From Phlebiopsis flavidoalba (lineage: Eukaryota; Basidiomycota; Agaricomycetes; Polyporales; Phanerochaetaceae): a stretch of DNA of 64,000 nt. The stretch is from NCBI GenBank assembly GCA_035772785.1, contig JAOCPU010000009.1:62001-126000 (forward strand), given 5' to 3'. The notes beneath the pieces were generated by a model. The model made no database searches. It was not told where the DNA came from and worked only from the letters and a program-made list of their open reading frames with translations. Below, piece by piece: positions 43,236 through 57,456 of this stretch. The translations under genes and the position numbers were made by a program. Positions within the stretch are counted from its first letter, which is position 1. Each line of letters opens with the position of its first letter.

Positions 43236-44774
43236 ATGGCACGCCCCGCATCGATAGCACACTCTGCGCTGCGCTCTGTCTCATCTGCAAGCTCGAGGAC
43301 TGCTGGCTGTCTGCCGCAGGTGCGGCACTTGGCGACTCCGTCATCGTCCAAGTCAGTGTTTAGTAAGAAGCTTGAGGATGGTCCTTCACTCGACGACTTC
43401 ATCGCTGGAGATGTACCGGACCGAGTTGTGTTGGGAAACACATCAGCGTGTGTACTCTACATCACATTCTAGAGGTTGACATTCAACTCTGTTGCTTAGT
43501 CCGAGGCTTCCGTCTTTCCTGAAGACATCTATTCCGACCGGATCTTCGTTTACTAAGATCAAGAAGGACCCTCCGAGGACTAGGACTACATACTGTCTGT
43601 GAGGAAGCTCGGTGTCCTAACATTGGAGACTGCTGGGGTGGAAAGGAGGGTGCGAGACCGACGAGGAGGGCAAAAGGGCGGCTACCGCGACTATCATGGT
43701 ACGCCAGGACGTACTCTGCAGACAATCCACGCCACTGACGCCGCATATAGTTGATGGGCGATACATGTACCCGTGGGGTGTCGCTTCTGCGCTGTAAAGA
43801 CCTCACGGAAGCCACCGCCATTGGACCCCCATGAGCCGGAGAACACTGCGGAAGCCATTGCGCGCTGGGGCTTGGGTTACATTGTGATGACTGCTGTGGA
43901 CCGTTGTCCGTGATGGTGAGTTCTTGGGTCTATATCTACCCCCTTATCAAAATCTCACACCATGTTCAGACCTCGCAGACGGCGGTGCTCATCATTTTGC
44001 CGAGACTATTCGCAAAGTTAAGCAGAAGTGAGTGGTGGGACATGCTTGAGCGAATGATTGCAGTACTGAGTATTTCTTAGGGCCCCACATATTCTCGTCG
44101 TGAGGCTCTCACCGGAGACTTTGCTGGTAAACCTCGATCATGTAGCACTGGTTGCAAAATCCGGCCTCGATGTGTACGCACACAAACGTCGAAAACATCG
44201 GAGGCCATGACGCCGTTACGTCCGTGATCGTCGCGCGAATTTTCGGCAGAGTTTGGCCGTCCTTGCACATGCAAAGAAACAAGGAGTGCGTGTAACAAAG
44301 ACTAGCATAATGCTTGGGTGTCGGCGAGACCCGCGACCAGATCATGGACGCGTTGCGAGGTATGTACTACCCGTACACTACATGCACCAATCTCTCATGC
44401 AACAATCTCTCACGCAAACATAGACCTGCGCGAGGCTGATGTAGATGTCGTGACGTGTTTGGTCAATACATGCGTCCGACAAGCGGCATATGAAGGTCGA
44501 TCGCTACGTTGAGCCTGCCGAGTTTGAGGAGTGGAAGCGCATTGCGGAGAGCATGGGCTTCTTGTACGTCGCAAGCGGTCCCCTTGTGCGAAGCAGCTAT
44601 AAGGTACAAAAGATAACATGTCATGGTCACATCAAAACGCTGATGATAATATTTTAGGCCGGCGAGTTCTTCATTGAGAACGTTCTCAAAGGAAAGGGTG
44701 CAGAGAAGAAGACACAATGCCGCTTCTTAGTGCGACGGCGGAGCCTCTCCTTTCGAAGTCGTCGTGAAAGCTAG
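43236..44774 (+). CDS. Lipoyl synthase, mitochondrial radical-SAM enzyme
   Basis: Inserts two sulfurs into octanoyl-lipoyl domains of PDH, OGDH and the glycine cleavage H protein, using two 4Fe-4S clusters. The ATG at 43236 begins [20 protein letters not shown], a basic Ser-rich presequence, then [20 protein letters not shown] and DRVVLGNTS. In shifting frames: [20 protein letters not shown], a cluster-binding CTRG-C-RFC motif (radical-SAM CX3CX2C, 43765-43790) broken by an extra G in the run 43775-43778, [46 protein letters not shown], a [16 protein letters not shown] segment, [30 protein letters not shown] and [20 protein letters not shown], then [18 protein letters not shown]. The open frame stops at 44774, though a frame error near 44720 may hide a slightly earlier natural end. 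Introns near 43452-43499, 43916-43969, 44028-44080, 44360-44424 and 44605-44658. Confidence 0.95.
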
Positions 44775-45092
44775 CGCCGTTACAGAGTTCCACCTCTCAT
44801 TAGATACTTACATACGAGTTTTACATCCAACATTCCACTGTTGTGCTGTTTAATATTACTATATAGAAATATTTTCCATGGTATGTTTTCGAAGATAGGC
44901 TTCAGAAGCGAGTCGGGTGCGAGTAAGGGGTTAGGTTGCGAAAAACACCACCTTCCTAAATAGGGGAGCAAGTGAGCATCACGGCTTCTGCCGGATGTTG
45001 CCGGTTTCTGAACTCTAATTTCTGTCCATCCACACCGTCCACAGAACCCTCTCCGAGCAAGCACCGTCGCCGGCACACACTCCCTCATCAAA

Positions 45093-45475
45093 ATGGTGAG
45101 TAGCATTTCGCAGCGTTTGAAGAGCTAGTAACTCATATATCATTCAGGATTCGACAGCAAAGGTCCCCGTCAAGCTCGCCGCCGTCACCAAGGTCTTTAC
45201 CCCGCAATTTCGCTAGAGCTTTGACCTCCTTCCTGACTGCCTGTCCCTAGGTCCTCGGCAGGACTGGTTCTCGTGGTGTGGGTGTCACCCAGGTCCGTGT
45301 CGAGTTCCTCGACGACACCAGCCGCACCATCATCCGTAAACGTCAAGGGCCCTGTGTCAGGACCAACGACATTCTGGCTCTCCTGGAGAGTGAGCGTGAG
45401 GCTCGGTGCGTCTCCTTACACAATCTCATCTTTCACTTGTTCTAATATGTGTACTTTTACAGCCGTCTCCGGTGA
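45093..45475 (+). CDS. RPS28: 40S ribosomal protein eS28
   Basis: Small-subunit ribosomal protein at the mRNA exit side. Four exons: the ATG (45093-45095) alone, intron 45096-45147, [15 protein letters not shown], intron 45193-45250, then [43 protein letters not shown], intron 45406-45462 and the last codons RLR, stop TGA at 45473-45475. Two small insertions (an extra A in 45338-45340 and two extra bases near 45354-45357) break the frame between IIR and TND, where the family reads NVKGPV. These are probably sequence errors in an essential gene. The protein would be about 68 residues, as usual for the family. Confidence 0.93.
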
Positions 45476-45975
45476 AGACCCTGTCTCCTGCCCTTCCACT
45501 CTCGCCATCTGTCGTCTCGTTGCATCCGTCCCCCTTGCTCTGTATTCTGTATGACATGTTTTGTGTGGATCTGAATCTCACTCTTATGCCATTATGGCAT
45601 GCACCCACAAATATGTGTTTATACATGAACCGCCCACATTGAATGTCCTCGATGTAAAACTCCTCACCGCAACCATGCCCCGATATCGGCGGGTAGAGTT
45701 TTGGGAAAAGCGATTGTTCCGCGTTCATGTCGCCTTGCTTTCAACGCTCATCCACCCATCCGCGCCATCTATGCCGCCCATCGAAAACTTTCTTACATTC
45801 ACCCATTCAAACAGCATGCACCTCGGCACATTATCGTATGCTACTCTGCATATGGCACCTCTATTGATTGGGGACCGTTAGGGCAAATTTGGATGACACC
45901 GCAGTTGCTCTCATCTGCATGTCTTAATAATCGTGTCTTGGCCCCCCATCTGCCCCACCACCTCTCGACCTAGCC
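45476..45975. other. Intergenic region
   Basis: 500 nt between eS28 and the glycosyltransferase. Open frames on both strands have no recognisable domain. Presumed 3' end of eS28 and promoter of the next gene; no clear TATA box seen. Confidence 0.45.
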
Positions 45976-47083
45976 ATGGCTTGGAATCCTATGGTGCATA
46001 CGTGGACATTACTCACGAAGCCGCCGAGTACCTGGCAGGAGCCCCTCGTCCTGCACAAGTCTCTCGTTGATGCCCGGTGCAAAGTACCCTCTGGTGGTCA
46101 TGGTGACTCCCCCGGTATCTCAAGATGTGCGGGGATAATGGAGAGACGGGGGATAGTCATCGCAGAAGTCCAATCCCTGATGCCGAGGGAGGGCTCGCAT
46201 GCCCTCGCAGCCAATGACATCAGATTCCAAGACACCTGGACGAAGCTTCGGGTGAGTGTTGCGACCACTCGCGCAGGACTGTGATCTCAATCGGTTCTAC
46301 ACAGAGCCTTCGGTCTCGTTCAATATGAGGTATACAATCCATCGTGACATCATCCTGCCGAATACTCAGCCAATTCACAAGCGTATCGTTATGCTTGATT
46401 CCGACATGATAGTCATGCATTTAACATGGACGAGCTCATGGATCTCGAGCTTCCCGCGGACTGGATAGCGGCCGCACACGTTTTGTGCATGCAACCCCAG
46501 GCGACTCCCTCACTATCCCGCAGACTGGTAAGTTATAATTTTGCAAGGCTCCAAGTGTGCTTCTGAATCCCTAACCATCCACACAGGACGCCAGAGAATT
46601 GCGCACATACTTCCGTCTCGTGGCCCACTGCGATATCAAATCCACCTCAGATTACGTCTACCAGTCCACGACCCTACGGCAGCCTCAACTCCGGCACAGT
46701 CGTCCTTAATCCATCGACGCAGCTTATGAGCTCTCTCGAGGATTATCTCAACGACCTCCCCGCTCGTAGCGGAATTCTCATTCCCAGACCAAGATCTACT
46801 CGCTGCCTTTCTTCGCCGGACGATGGGAAGGTACTGCCATGGTGCTACAACGCCCTGAAGACGCTTCGTGAGATACACAAGAACATTTGGCGCGACGAGG
46901 AGGTCAGATGCGTTCATTACATCCTCCATGATAAACCCTGGAGTACACCTCGAGGTACTGCGGGCCTCTACGAGGGTCTGAATGTGTGGTGGTGGGATCG
47001 CTATGATTGTGTAATAGAGGAAACTGAAGGTGGAAGATCCCCAGGCCTTGGAACTGGTGGATGCGCAGGTCGCGAAGTCGTGA
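45976..47083 (+). CDS. Glycosyltransferase family 8, glycogenin-like
   Basis: Retaining sugar transferase of the glycogenin/galactinol-synthase type using a UDP-sugar and a metal held by a DxD motif. In shifting frames: SYGAYVDI and HEAAEYLAGA, LVLHKSLVDAR, YPLVVMVTP, GIMERRGIVIAEVQSLMPRE, NDIRFQDTWTKLR, an intron (46250-46303), AFGLVQYE, KRIVMLDSDMIVM with the DSD motif (about 46378-46416), DELMDLELPADWIAAAH, GSLNSGTVVLNPSTQLMSSL, EDYLNDLPARS, LPWCYNALKTLREIHKNIWR and HYILHDKPWSTP, then GLYEGLNVWWWDRYD. The most family-like end, EDPQALELVDAQVAKS, gives a stop at 47081-47083; the open frame in another register ends at 47103. The ATG at 45976 is the first usable one, but the true start could be slightly upstream. 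Confidence 0.88.
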
Positions 47084-47203
47084 CACAATATTTGCTCATC
47101 TAGATACATTTCTTGGATACACGTCCTATTGAACATAGATCAATATCTCATGCGTAATATCACACCGTATGATACATGAATACATAAAGCTCAGAGGTAT
47201 ACT

Positions 47204-50218
<3,015 letters not shown>

Positions 50219-51009
50219 AATTTGCGTATGTATGATGCCCGTCGAAAAAAGAGGTCGGCGCGATCTCAATGCTTAGAGGCCTTGTCCCGGGAATGTATGT
50301 GGATGTAGCTTGTAAAATACAAAAGCGAGAGCAGGAAGTGCCACGGCCGTCATCTGTTGCTTTACCACCTGTGAAAACGAACACGGGCCACGATGGAACG
50401 TGTTGATGACGGCTTCTGTTGATGCCAGCGGCCTGCCCCTGGGATCGCTGAGCAAATAGTCCCACAGTTGCGAGCATTGAAAGACAATGGTGATTCATGT
50501 GGGTGATGCGAGGGACATGGTGGTAAAACGGCGCGTTCGTATCTACGGGCGTACGAGATATGACGACGCCCTGGGTAGTTCTAGCACTGTCTTTGACAGT
50601 GTGGGCCGGTCAGGGCGAGCCAAGGCAGTAACGGATTATACGACGGAGCCGCAAGGAGCCATCAGATGCAGCAATGGCTTGGATACAGGCCGGGCGTTGT
50701 CGCCGTTACTACGTGCGGTGGGGGCGGCAGCAGCCTGACTGCAAAACTCAGGCGAGGTGGCACTGCTATTTCAGCGCTTTCTCTTGTCTCTCATCTTAGT
50801 TTCATCTTCCTTGTCCTTTCTCTATTTTATCCTTCTGTTGTCGATTTTCTCTTTCCCTCCTTTCCCCTGCGTTCCTCTAGGGTATTGGGGCTTCAGGTTC
50901 ATCCGTTGGAAGCCGTTTCACAGTCTAGTTTGAGTCTGCGCTGGTGCTGGTCACCGTGCCCCGTCGTCTCTAGTATAATTCCTCTCGTCGTTCTCTTCAC
51001 TAGTCAACC
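50219..51009. promoter_or_regulatory. Intergenic region with long pyrimidine-rich leader
   Basis: 791 nt. The 5' half (50219-50760) shows only domain-free open frames. From about 50776 to 50880 the plus strand is strongly CT-rich, as in promoters and leaders of highly expressed fungal genes, and it precedes the ATG at 51010. Confidence 0.5.
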
Positions 51010-52310
51010 ATGGTCGCTCTTTCTACCGTCCCCGAGATATCCATCTCACTCGCCCCGCCCGAGGAACCCACGCTGGAACCTTTTCTCCGTTCATGACCAC
51101 TGGGTTCAGCGCTCCCACCACCCCCGTCGACCAGGACGCTTTCAGACCTTTGCTACTGTCACCTCCTCCGACGTCATCCCCTCGTGCACCAAAGCCATTA
51201 TCCCCGCTTCGTCCGTCGGAATCGTCCGTTAAAGGCCAAGGCTTGGAGCGGGAGAGATTCACGAAGAGCTTCTTAGGGCTTCAAGGGAGAGGAATGCAGC
51301 AGTGGGCGGCAAGAGGTCTCCCGAGCTGCGCAAGGAGATTGCTCTGAAGGTGCACAAAAACAAGCAGCGTGTGAGTCTACTCTTAATCTTATTTGAGCCG
51401 TGTCTGATGTCACACAAAGTTGAACGGCGCGCTTTGTTCCTCTCCAAGCTGCAAGCACCTCCTTCTCCCGGTGCTACTCTCTTGCCAAAGAAGCCTCCAG
51501 AGTCTCCACCCCCCTCCCCTCCCCGCGATCTTCCACTATTTCTCTGCCGTCCCCAGGCTTGCACTCGCCTTTGAGTGCGTTTGCGACGGAGGATCCCGCG
51601 AGAACCTCGAGAACTGTGGGTCGAGCAGGTCGACTTTCGTTCTACCAGAGCAGGAGTGTATTAAGCCCTCCTGCTCGGTCGTCATCTCTGTACAAGACGA
51701 AGCGCCTGCCATCGCTCGACCAGATCACAGCACACCTGAGCCACCAGGTGCACCTGGCACAGGGAAGGCACTGCTGCGGCAAAGGCACGGCGTGCGACTT
51801 CCCGCCTTCTTTGAAGACGGTAACGACGAAGGAAGATGCGAAGAAGAGGACCGACGTCACGGAGCCCGCCAAGGCGAGGCCCGCGCTGCCCGCCGGCGTC
51901 GGCCGCCTCCACTTCCCCGTCCGCGCGCCCTCGCCCCCGCGCATCTGCATCGAGGAGGCCCCGGTGGAGATCCACGCGCCGAGATGCCCGCGCCTCCCGC
52001 CGTAGCCGTGCAGCCCGAAGCTGCAGGTGCGCAACCGACGGTCGTCCGCGCACGTCGTCGTTCTCGCCCGTCGAGCTCACGGAGAACAACCTCCGCGCGC
52101 TGGACCTCAGCGCGCGAGCGCACCGCGCAGAACATGCTCTCGCGACACCTCCGCCGCCGCACGGTGGCCCCCGGCGGCTTCGAGAAGCTGGGCGTGTCGG
52201 ACGAGGAGCGCAAGCTGCGGCGCCACAGCGCGCCGCCCGAGCATGTGCTGCCTCTGCGCGAGCGCGCTGGGTTCGTCAAGCCCGTCCTCGACCTCCCGGG
52301 CGCGTTCTAG
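51010..52310 (+). CDS. Uncharacterised Pro/Ser/Arg-rich protein
   Basis: No enzyme family recognised. The ATG at 51010 reads MVALSTVPEISISLAPPEEP. A Pro/Ser-rich part (TTGFSAPTTPVDQDAFRPLL, SPRAPKPLSPLRPSES) leads to a charged helix (RSPELRKEIALKVHKNKQ), an intron at about 51370-51421, ALFLSKLQAPPSPGATLLPK, HSPLSAFATEDPARTSRTVG, KTKRLPSLDQITAHLSHQVH, RPALPAGVGRLHFPVRAPSP, and a C-terminal block with ELTENNLRALDLSARER, LSRHLRRRTVAPGGFEKLGV and SDEERKLRRHSAPPEHVLPL. It ends FVKPVLDLPGAF, stop 52308-52310. The clear opposing composition on the coding strand, a good start and an ordered C-terminus argue for a real, probably disordered regulatory protein with phosphorylation-like SP/TP sites. Frame breaks near 51085, 51265 and 52000. 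Confidence 0.65.
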
Positions 52311-53145
52311 ACGAAGAAGACGGCTGTAGAGAGGACCCATGGAAACACATCACCGGCGCACACATTTATGTAGGAAATACACAAACGGACTCATTCTAGG
52401 GGAGGACGGTTGCACGTCTCTAGCGGCGGATTCGGATTCTGTGCTGTTTTATTTTTTCTTCTCGGCCCACCATCGACTCTGGCTTCGTTGCAACGGATTT
52501 TTAGTCTCGTGTGCGACCTCCGCACGGCTCGTGTTAGCGTAGAACCCACGTTCGGGCTGGTACTTTGAACACAGTGGCGGTCGGTCCCGATTATATATCC
52601 CGCTCCTTTGTACATAGTACCATCCTCTGCAGGGGGGCTGTGCCCCCTTGCTCTAACACTCGTTTTCGAACCTGACGGCAGTGGCGTGGTGCGCGCGTGA
52701 GCGGGCTCTCGGCGAGGCCCGGCCCTCGCGTGCGAGGGGCGCAGGCCACGGTAGGTACCTGATCGCCACGGCCGCAAGGGTTTAGCGTTGGGAGACGAGC
52801 GTCGAAGCGTCCGTGGCGACGCGTGCGCGGGTGGGAAACCAACGTCATCACGGCGGGGCTGCGGCTGCGTCCCGCGCCGTCGCGGCGGGATGCCGACATC
52901 GTGAGCAGCGCACGCCGCACCCGGGCAGTCTTGGGCTGCTGTTTGCACCCACGGCACGCATGTAGTGTTTACGTACAGACCGCGTAAGACACGAGACGGA
53001 GCAAAGTCTCGGGATAAGTAGGTAGATGGAGAGATCGTCGCAGCAGAAAACACACACTCGTCCGTACGGTGCGGCGCAGAAACAAGGTACCAGAAGGCGT
53101 CCCGCAGAAAAACTATAGCCAACGCACCCGCCCGCGAGCTACCTA
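52311..53145. other. Convergent intergenic region
   Basis: 835 nt between the ends of the Pro-rich orphan and IES1, GC-rich. A 295-residue minus-strand open frame overlaps it but has no domain and is in the wrong frame for the IES1 tail; judged chance. Confidence 0.45.
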
Positions 53146-55029
53146 TCATTCCCACGTAACCTGCCGCAACCTCCCGTCGACTCCTGCGTGGACGGCCCCG
53201 GCCGGCCAGGTGCCTGGAACTGCGCGTCTGGGGCTGATACTGGGGCTGCCCGCCGGACGGCCCCCGCGCCGGGCGCATGCGGCGTTCGTCGGTGGCGGCG
53301 TCGGCTCCTTGCCGCGGAGGCGCGAGAGGATGCGGAGGCGTCTGCCTGTCGTCGTCGCGTCAGCAGCCGACTCGGCGCGGGGGGCGAGCGAACTCACTGT
53401 AGTCGAGCCGCACATGCTCGTCCGCCTCGTTGTCCGAGTCCTCGAGCGGGTCCGTGCTGTTGACGACGTGCCAGGCGTCTAGGGTGAAACGGCCGCCGTT
53501 AGTCGCAGCGGACGCAGCGGAGAAAAATTTTAGGCTGACGCTGTAGCATTGTACGATCCTGCGAGGGGTCTTCGTTGCCGCCGCTCGGGCCTGTCATCGC
53601 GCGGTTGGCGTCCGCGCGTACGGCACGGCGATGCAAAGGGTGCTTACCGTGTTGGGCGGGCTGTGCGTGGCGCGGGATGGGCTGCTGCACGCTGCCCTGC
53701 GCCGGGGGCGGCTGCTCGTGTCCGTACGAGGAGCTCCCGGCTTGCTGCCCTCGTCCGCAGAGTTGCTGGCCCCGCTGGTCCTGGCGGGGCGCGGGTGGCG
53801 GCTGCTCGTGATGTCGCCTACGCTCCGGCAGGGACAGGATCATCAGCAAGCAATATACGGCGCGAGTGATACCCCACACCCACCGGTTTTGTACATGGAC
53901 GCCGAGAACATGGGAGGAGACCAGGGGGCTGCATCTGCGCGTTTTTCTTGCGCCTCTTTTCGGCCTCCATCTCGTCGACAAGCTCCTTGAGAAACTTGCC
54001 CCGTTTGCTGCGTCATGCGCTTCCCCCACTCGAGTTCCTCCGGCGGGTCGATGTTCTCATCCTCTCGGTCCTGCTTCTTCCCGGCTCAGGTTCACCATCC
54101 GGGGCACCTTGCGGGGTGCTCGCGCGAGTAGTCGTCGTCAAACGGGTTCGGCGAGCCCGGTTCGGACAGGTAGTGGTACATGAGCCATAAAAACACGTTT
54201 TGCGCGTGAAGCAGAGGACACGTTGATCGGTAAAAAAGAGGTCGAGAAACTCGACGGGTGGCTCAAAGTGAGTGGCCGCGAGGTACTGCAAAGTGAGGCG
54301 GTCAGGGGTCGCGTGCCGAGGGGAAGACTGCGCCGGCCTTACCAGAGCATGGGACGCGTTGGAAAGCACAAAAATGAGGTTGACAACGCTGTGGTGGCGG
54401 GAGCTGGCCGCTGCGCTAGGCGAGCGTTAGCGTGCGTGCCCACAGCGGGTGGACTAGGAAAACGGGGACCTACGGCTCGCTCGCGTATCTCCTGGGGCGT
54501 GCTCGGCGAGCCCCGCCTTGAGCTCGTGCGGCAGACACGCCGACTTGAGACAGTTTTTTGATCCTGGGCGCGTCCTGGAGGTTTCCGTCCGACTTTTGCA
54601 GCGACGGGACGGGGTGGTAGCTGCGCAAGGCGGTCTTCATCTCTGGAAAGACTGGGGCAGGAGGTGAGCACGGGACGGTGGGAGGCGTAGCACGGATTTA
54701 GACGCACAGGCCATGGTGGTGGTGATTCTGCCGACGTTTGTGAGGAGGGCAATTTTTGCAAACTCGATGGCAAACTCGGGGGTGTCGACCATCTTGTCCT
54801 TGAGGACCTTTGAGCACTTGCTCGAGTTGAAGAGCGCGTTGACGTAAGAGATCGCAGAAATTCACGTGGGGGCGGCCGGGCGCCATGGAGTCGATGAAGG
54901 CCTGGGTGGGTTTGCAAAGATGAAGTAGAGGAGGTCATACTGGATGTCTTCGCGCGTGAGGGGCTCTGCGTCGGTGCGCTTGATGGGGAGGGTCTTGCGT
55001 CCGAGGTACTGGGGCCTGTGCGTGGCCAT
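53146..55029 (-). CDS. IES1: Ies1, INO80 chromatin-remodelling complex subunit 1
   Basis: Accessory subunit of the nuclear INO80 complex in fungi. The start ATG at 55027-55029 reads MATHRPQYLGRKTLPIKRTD, then AEPLTREDIQYDLLYFIFAN, QAFIDSMAPGRPHVNFCDL, KDKMVDTPEFAIEFAKIAL, LTNVGRINTTMA, an intron (about 54658-54716), FPEMKTALRSYHPVPSLQKS and DGNLQDAPRIKNCLKSACLP, then HELKAGLAEH. A further exon gives VVNLIFVLSN, HFEPPVEFLDLFFT, AKVFLWLMYHYLSEPGSPNP-type sequence, NPFDDDYSREHPA, DIDPPEELEWGKRMTQQ-like and FLKELVDEMEAEKRRKK. A Gln/Pro-rich stretch (53620-53830) precedes DTWHVVNSTDPLEDSDNEAD and EHVRLDYS, an intron, RRLRILSRLRGKEPTPPP and the stop at 53146-53148. Several frame breaks. Identity rests on the conserved central blocks. 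Confidence 0.85.
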
Positions 55030-55553
55030 GGTGGCAACGAGCAGTTTTTGCAGACGAATACGGGCACGACGAAGAGGCGGTGGTGGAAGAGAAGGAAGAG
55101 GAGGAGGAGGAGGATGTGAACGCGAGCAACGGGCACAGAAAACAGACAACGCACGGGGTGTGGACCTGCGGGGGTGCCAGGGCTGGCCGGGCGGGGGCTG
55201 GCGGTCTGTATAGCCAGTGGGATGACGCCATGAAGGGGACGCGGATAAGGAGGGGTGCGATACACGAGGCGAGGTAGTACTGACCCGGTATGTTCGAGAC
55301 GCCCGAATCTTGAACGCATTCTTTTATATACATATCGACGCGGTGTGCAGAAATCCTGTTTTCAGCACTCACGTGTAGCCTCCAGGTCGACGCTGATCCG
55401 CATCAGCCTCGCGAGGAATCGATGGGCCGAGTGCCGCGGGCGGGGCGGGCGAGCTGGGCAGAGACGCAGACGCGGGCGTGGCGGCGGCGTGGCGGGGGTG
55501 GGGGCGGGCGCGCTGCAGCGGGCGTCGTCGTCGGCGCGGTGGTCAGAGACGGC

Positions 55554-55580
55554 GGGGGGTAGGAGGGCGGGGGCGGCGGG
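55554..55580 (+). other. G-quadruplex-forming motif
   Basis: Four G-runs (6, 3, 5 and 3 G) separated by loops of 5, 1 and 4 nt fit the canonical G3+N1-7 pattern. They sit about 530 nt upstream of IES1, on the strand opposite to its coding strand. More G-runs follow at 55590-55615. Confidence 0.5.
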
Positions 55581-56149
55581 CTGCGCCAGGCATGGCGGGC
55601 GGGGGCGGAGGCGGCGAGATCAGGGCCGCGAAAATGGACCTTGTGGCTGAACGTATTTCACAGCGATCTCGATCTCCGACCGCTCTTACCTTCGCGGATG
55701 CAAATCCCTCCCATCAATTTCGCGCTCACTGCACGTTCAGACCCTAATCTCCCCGGCCGCTGCATGGCCAGGGCGCGTGCATCACATATGACGAGGGAAC
55801 GCGGGCGGGCGACCACATATTCTACACGGCCATTCCTTATGTCTAATCTCTCGTAACCAGTCCTCATGTCCGCCGCCGCCGGCAACGGCCCTGTTTCATT
55901 ATCGAACCGACCCAGTGCCCACCACCTGCCCCCGCATCCCCTGCAGAACTCTCGGCCATGTCGCCAGAGGAATGGAAAGCGGCCGCGGGGGGCTGGCACC
56001 TGCCCTGCAGCGGCCTACCCCGCGGCGTGCAGCACGCCAGGGCCGGCCATAGGGGCCGCCACGTCTGCTGCACATACGCGAGCGCTCTGGCCCCCTGGGT
56101 CCCAGAGACACGGCCACCCCTGGCTAAGCAAAACTCGAAATCGCTCTCG

Positions 56150-56173
56150 CCCCCCCACCCCCCCCCCCCACCC
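56150..56173. repeat. C-rich homopolymer tract (C7 A C12 A C3)
   Basis: Low-complexity cytosine tract in the GC-rich interval; its exact length is likely to be unreliable in an error-prone assembly. Confidence 0.8.
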
Positions 56174-57085
56174 AGCCGAACCGGCCGCCGATGCGTGCGT
56201 TCGACGCCCCGCGCCCCGTGAGCGGGCCTCTTCGCGCACCAGCAGCACGCCCGGCCGCCTCGCCGCGCCCCCATGACGCCCCAGGGTGCCCGTGTGTGCG
56301 AGCGAGGGCAGGGGCTGTCACAGGCAGGGGCTCAACCTTGATCCCAGGCGACGTTTCAATTGTCCCGTGCAGCACACCGCGCGCGCCGTCCTTCGCACGC
56401 TGCCGCCTGCCAGTGGGCCAGGTGCCTCCTCGTATTTTGTATCGTCGCCTTCCCAGGGAACGGTGTGAGAAATCCCAGCGGCAGTCTGCATCGGAGATTG
56501 GCCACCCCCCCTGCTGAGAGAGCGACCGAGCCGTGGATCGATAAGCAGCTGCGAGGTACGGGTCTGTCAGAAATGGAGCGAGCTTACCTGGCGGCCTGGA
56601 AAATTCCGGGACGAGGCTCGGCGAGCACGGGCTGCCCGCGGCGCGTCCTGCGCGCCATCTCGCGCGAAGCACGTCCGTGCGCGCGCCGCAAGGCTGCGGT
56701 CGGGGACGGGGGAGCAGCGAGCGAAACGGCCGCCACCCACCCGGGAGGGCTGAGATCTGCTCTCAACTACGGGCGTGCGCCCCCACCCGGGCGACCCGAG
56801 CGAGGGTTCCGCGGCGCGTACGCACTCCGGCGCGCAATGTTTTCGTCACCCGGCCGATTTTCGTCCGATTTGCGTCGTCGCGCGGTCTTTTTCTGGCGAA
56901 GTACGCGGCGGGACGGTGCGCTCCTCGAGTCGAGTGGTAAGCTGCCCGCCCGCACCAGGCGCCGGGATGACCGCGCAGATCTCAGATGCGGGTGCTTCGA
57001 TCAGAATTCCCACGGGTGGAACAAACAGCCTCGGCCATTGCCACAGGGCTGCACACAAACGGCCAGCACGCTCGCCCCCCCCACC

Positions 57086-57456
57086 ATGGACCAGTTCGAC
57101 GACGCTACAAAGGTCTGCCTCTCGTCGTCCACCGTCGTTCGCCACTAAAGCGTCCGCCGGCCCGCAGAAGGAGCTCTCCACCTTCATCGAGAACGAGCAG
57201 GCCCAGCAGCGACTCAACTCGTCCATCCAGAGTTTCACGAGCATGTGCTGGGACAAGTACGTATCCGCCCAGCAGCCCTCATCTCGCTTCGTCTGACGGT
57301 GTAAGGTGCATTACGGGCACGCCCTCGACGGGCTTCTCCCGCTCAGAAGCCGGCTGCCTGGCCAACTGCGTCGAACGCTTCCTCGACACTAGCCTTTTCA
57401 TGGTCAACAAAATTGAGCAGCAGCGAATTCAAGCCGGCGCGGGCAGCAGCCACTGA
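57086..57456 (+). CDS. TIM8: TIM8, mitochondrial small Tim chaperone
   Basis: Intermembrane-space chaperone that, with Tim13, escorts hydrophobic precursors to the inner membrane. Three exons solved from the sequence: 57086-57112, 57168-57256 and 57306-57456, with introns 57113-57167 and 57257-57305. Together they give 88 residues with no frame break. Start MDQFDDATKKELSTFIENEQ, then the first CX3C motif CWDKC (completed across intron 2), ITGTPSTGFSRSEAGCLANC with the second CX3C, VERFLDTSLFMVNKIEQQR and a short tail. Spacing between motifs is typical of Tim8. It is convergent with the acyltransferase gene, 235 nt away. Confidence 0.95.

Larger units (their letters stand above)
55030..57085. 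other. GC-rich interval between IES1 and TIM8
   Basis: About 2 kb of strongly GC-rich sequence, with overlapping domain-free open frames on both strands. One plus-strand ATG at 55866 starts MSAAAGNGPVSLSNRPSAHH and continues 136 residues; it could be a small gene but has no recognisable feature. It contains G-rich runs (55470-55620) and a C-rich tract (56150-56173). Confidence 0.45.

Noticed and set aside
51642..52399. Several long Arg/Ala/Pro-rich open frames on both strands over the proline-rich gene
   Set aside because: They are alternative-frame shadows of a GC-rich coding region; the plus-strand frame with ATG 51010 and the ordered C-terminus explains the sequence better.
52391..53278. 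A 295-residue minus-strand open frame
   Set aside because: Its composition is random Arg/Ser/Pro, it has no domain, and it overlaps the true IES1 tail in a different frame.
54339..55319. A 326-residue minus-strand open frame rich in Pro/Ser
   Set aside because: It is an out-of-frame reading across IES1; the real Ies1 blocks lie in the other two minus frames.
55864..56276. Complementary 136-residue open frames on both strands
   Set aside because: GC-rich mirror frames. The plus-strand ATG at 55866 is mentioned as a weak possibility but has no domain or homology.
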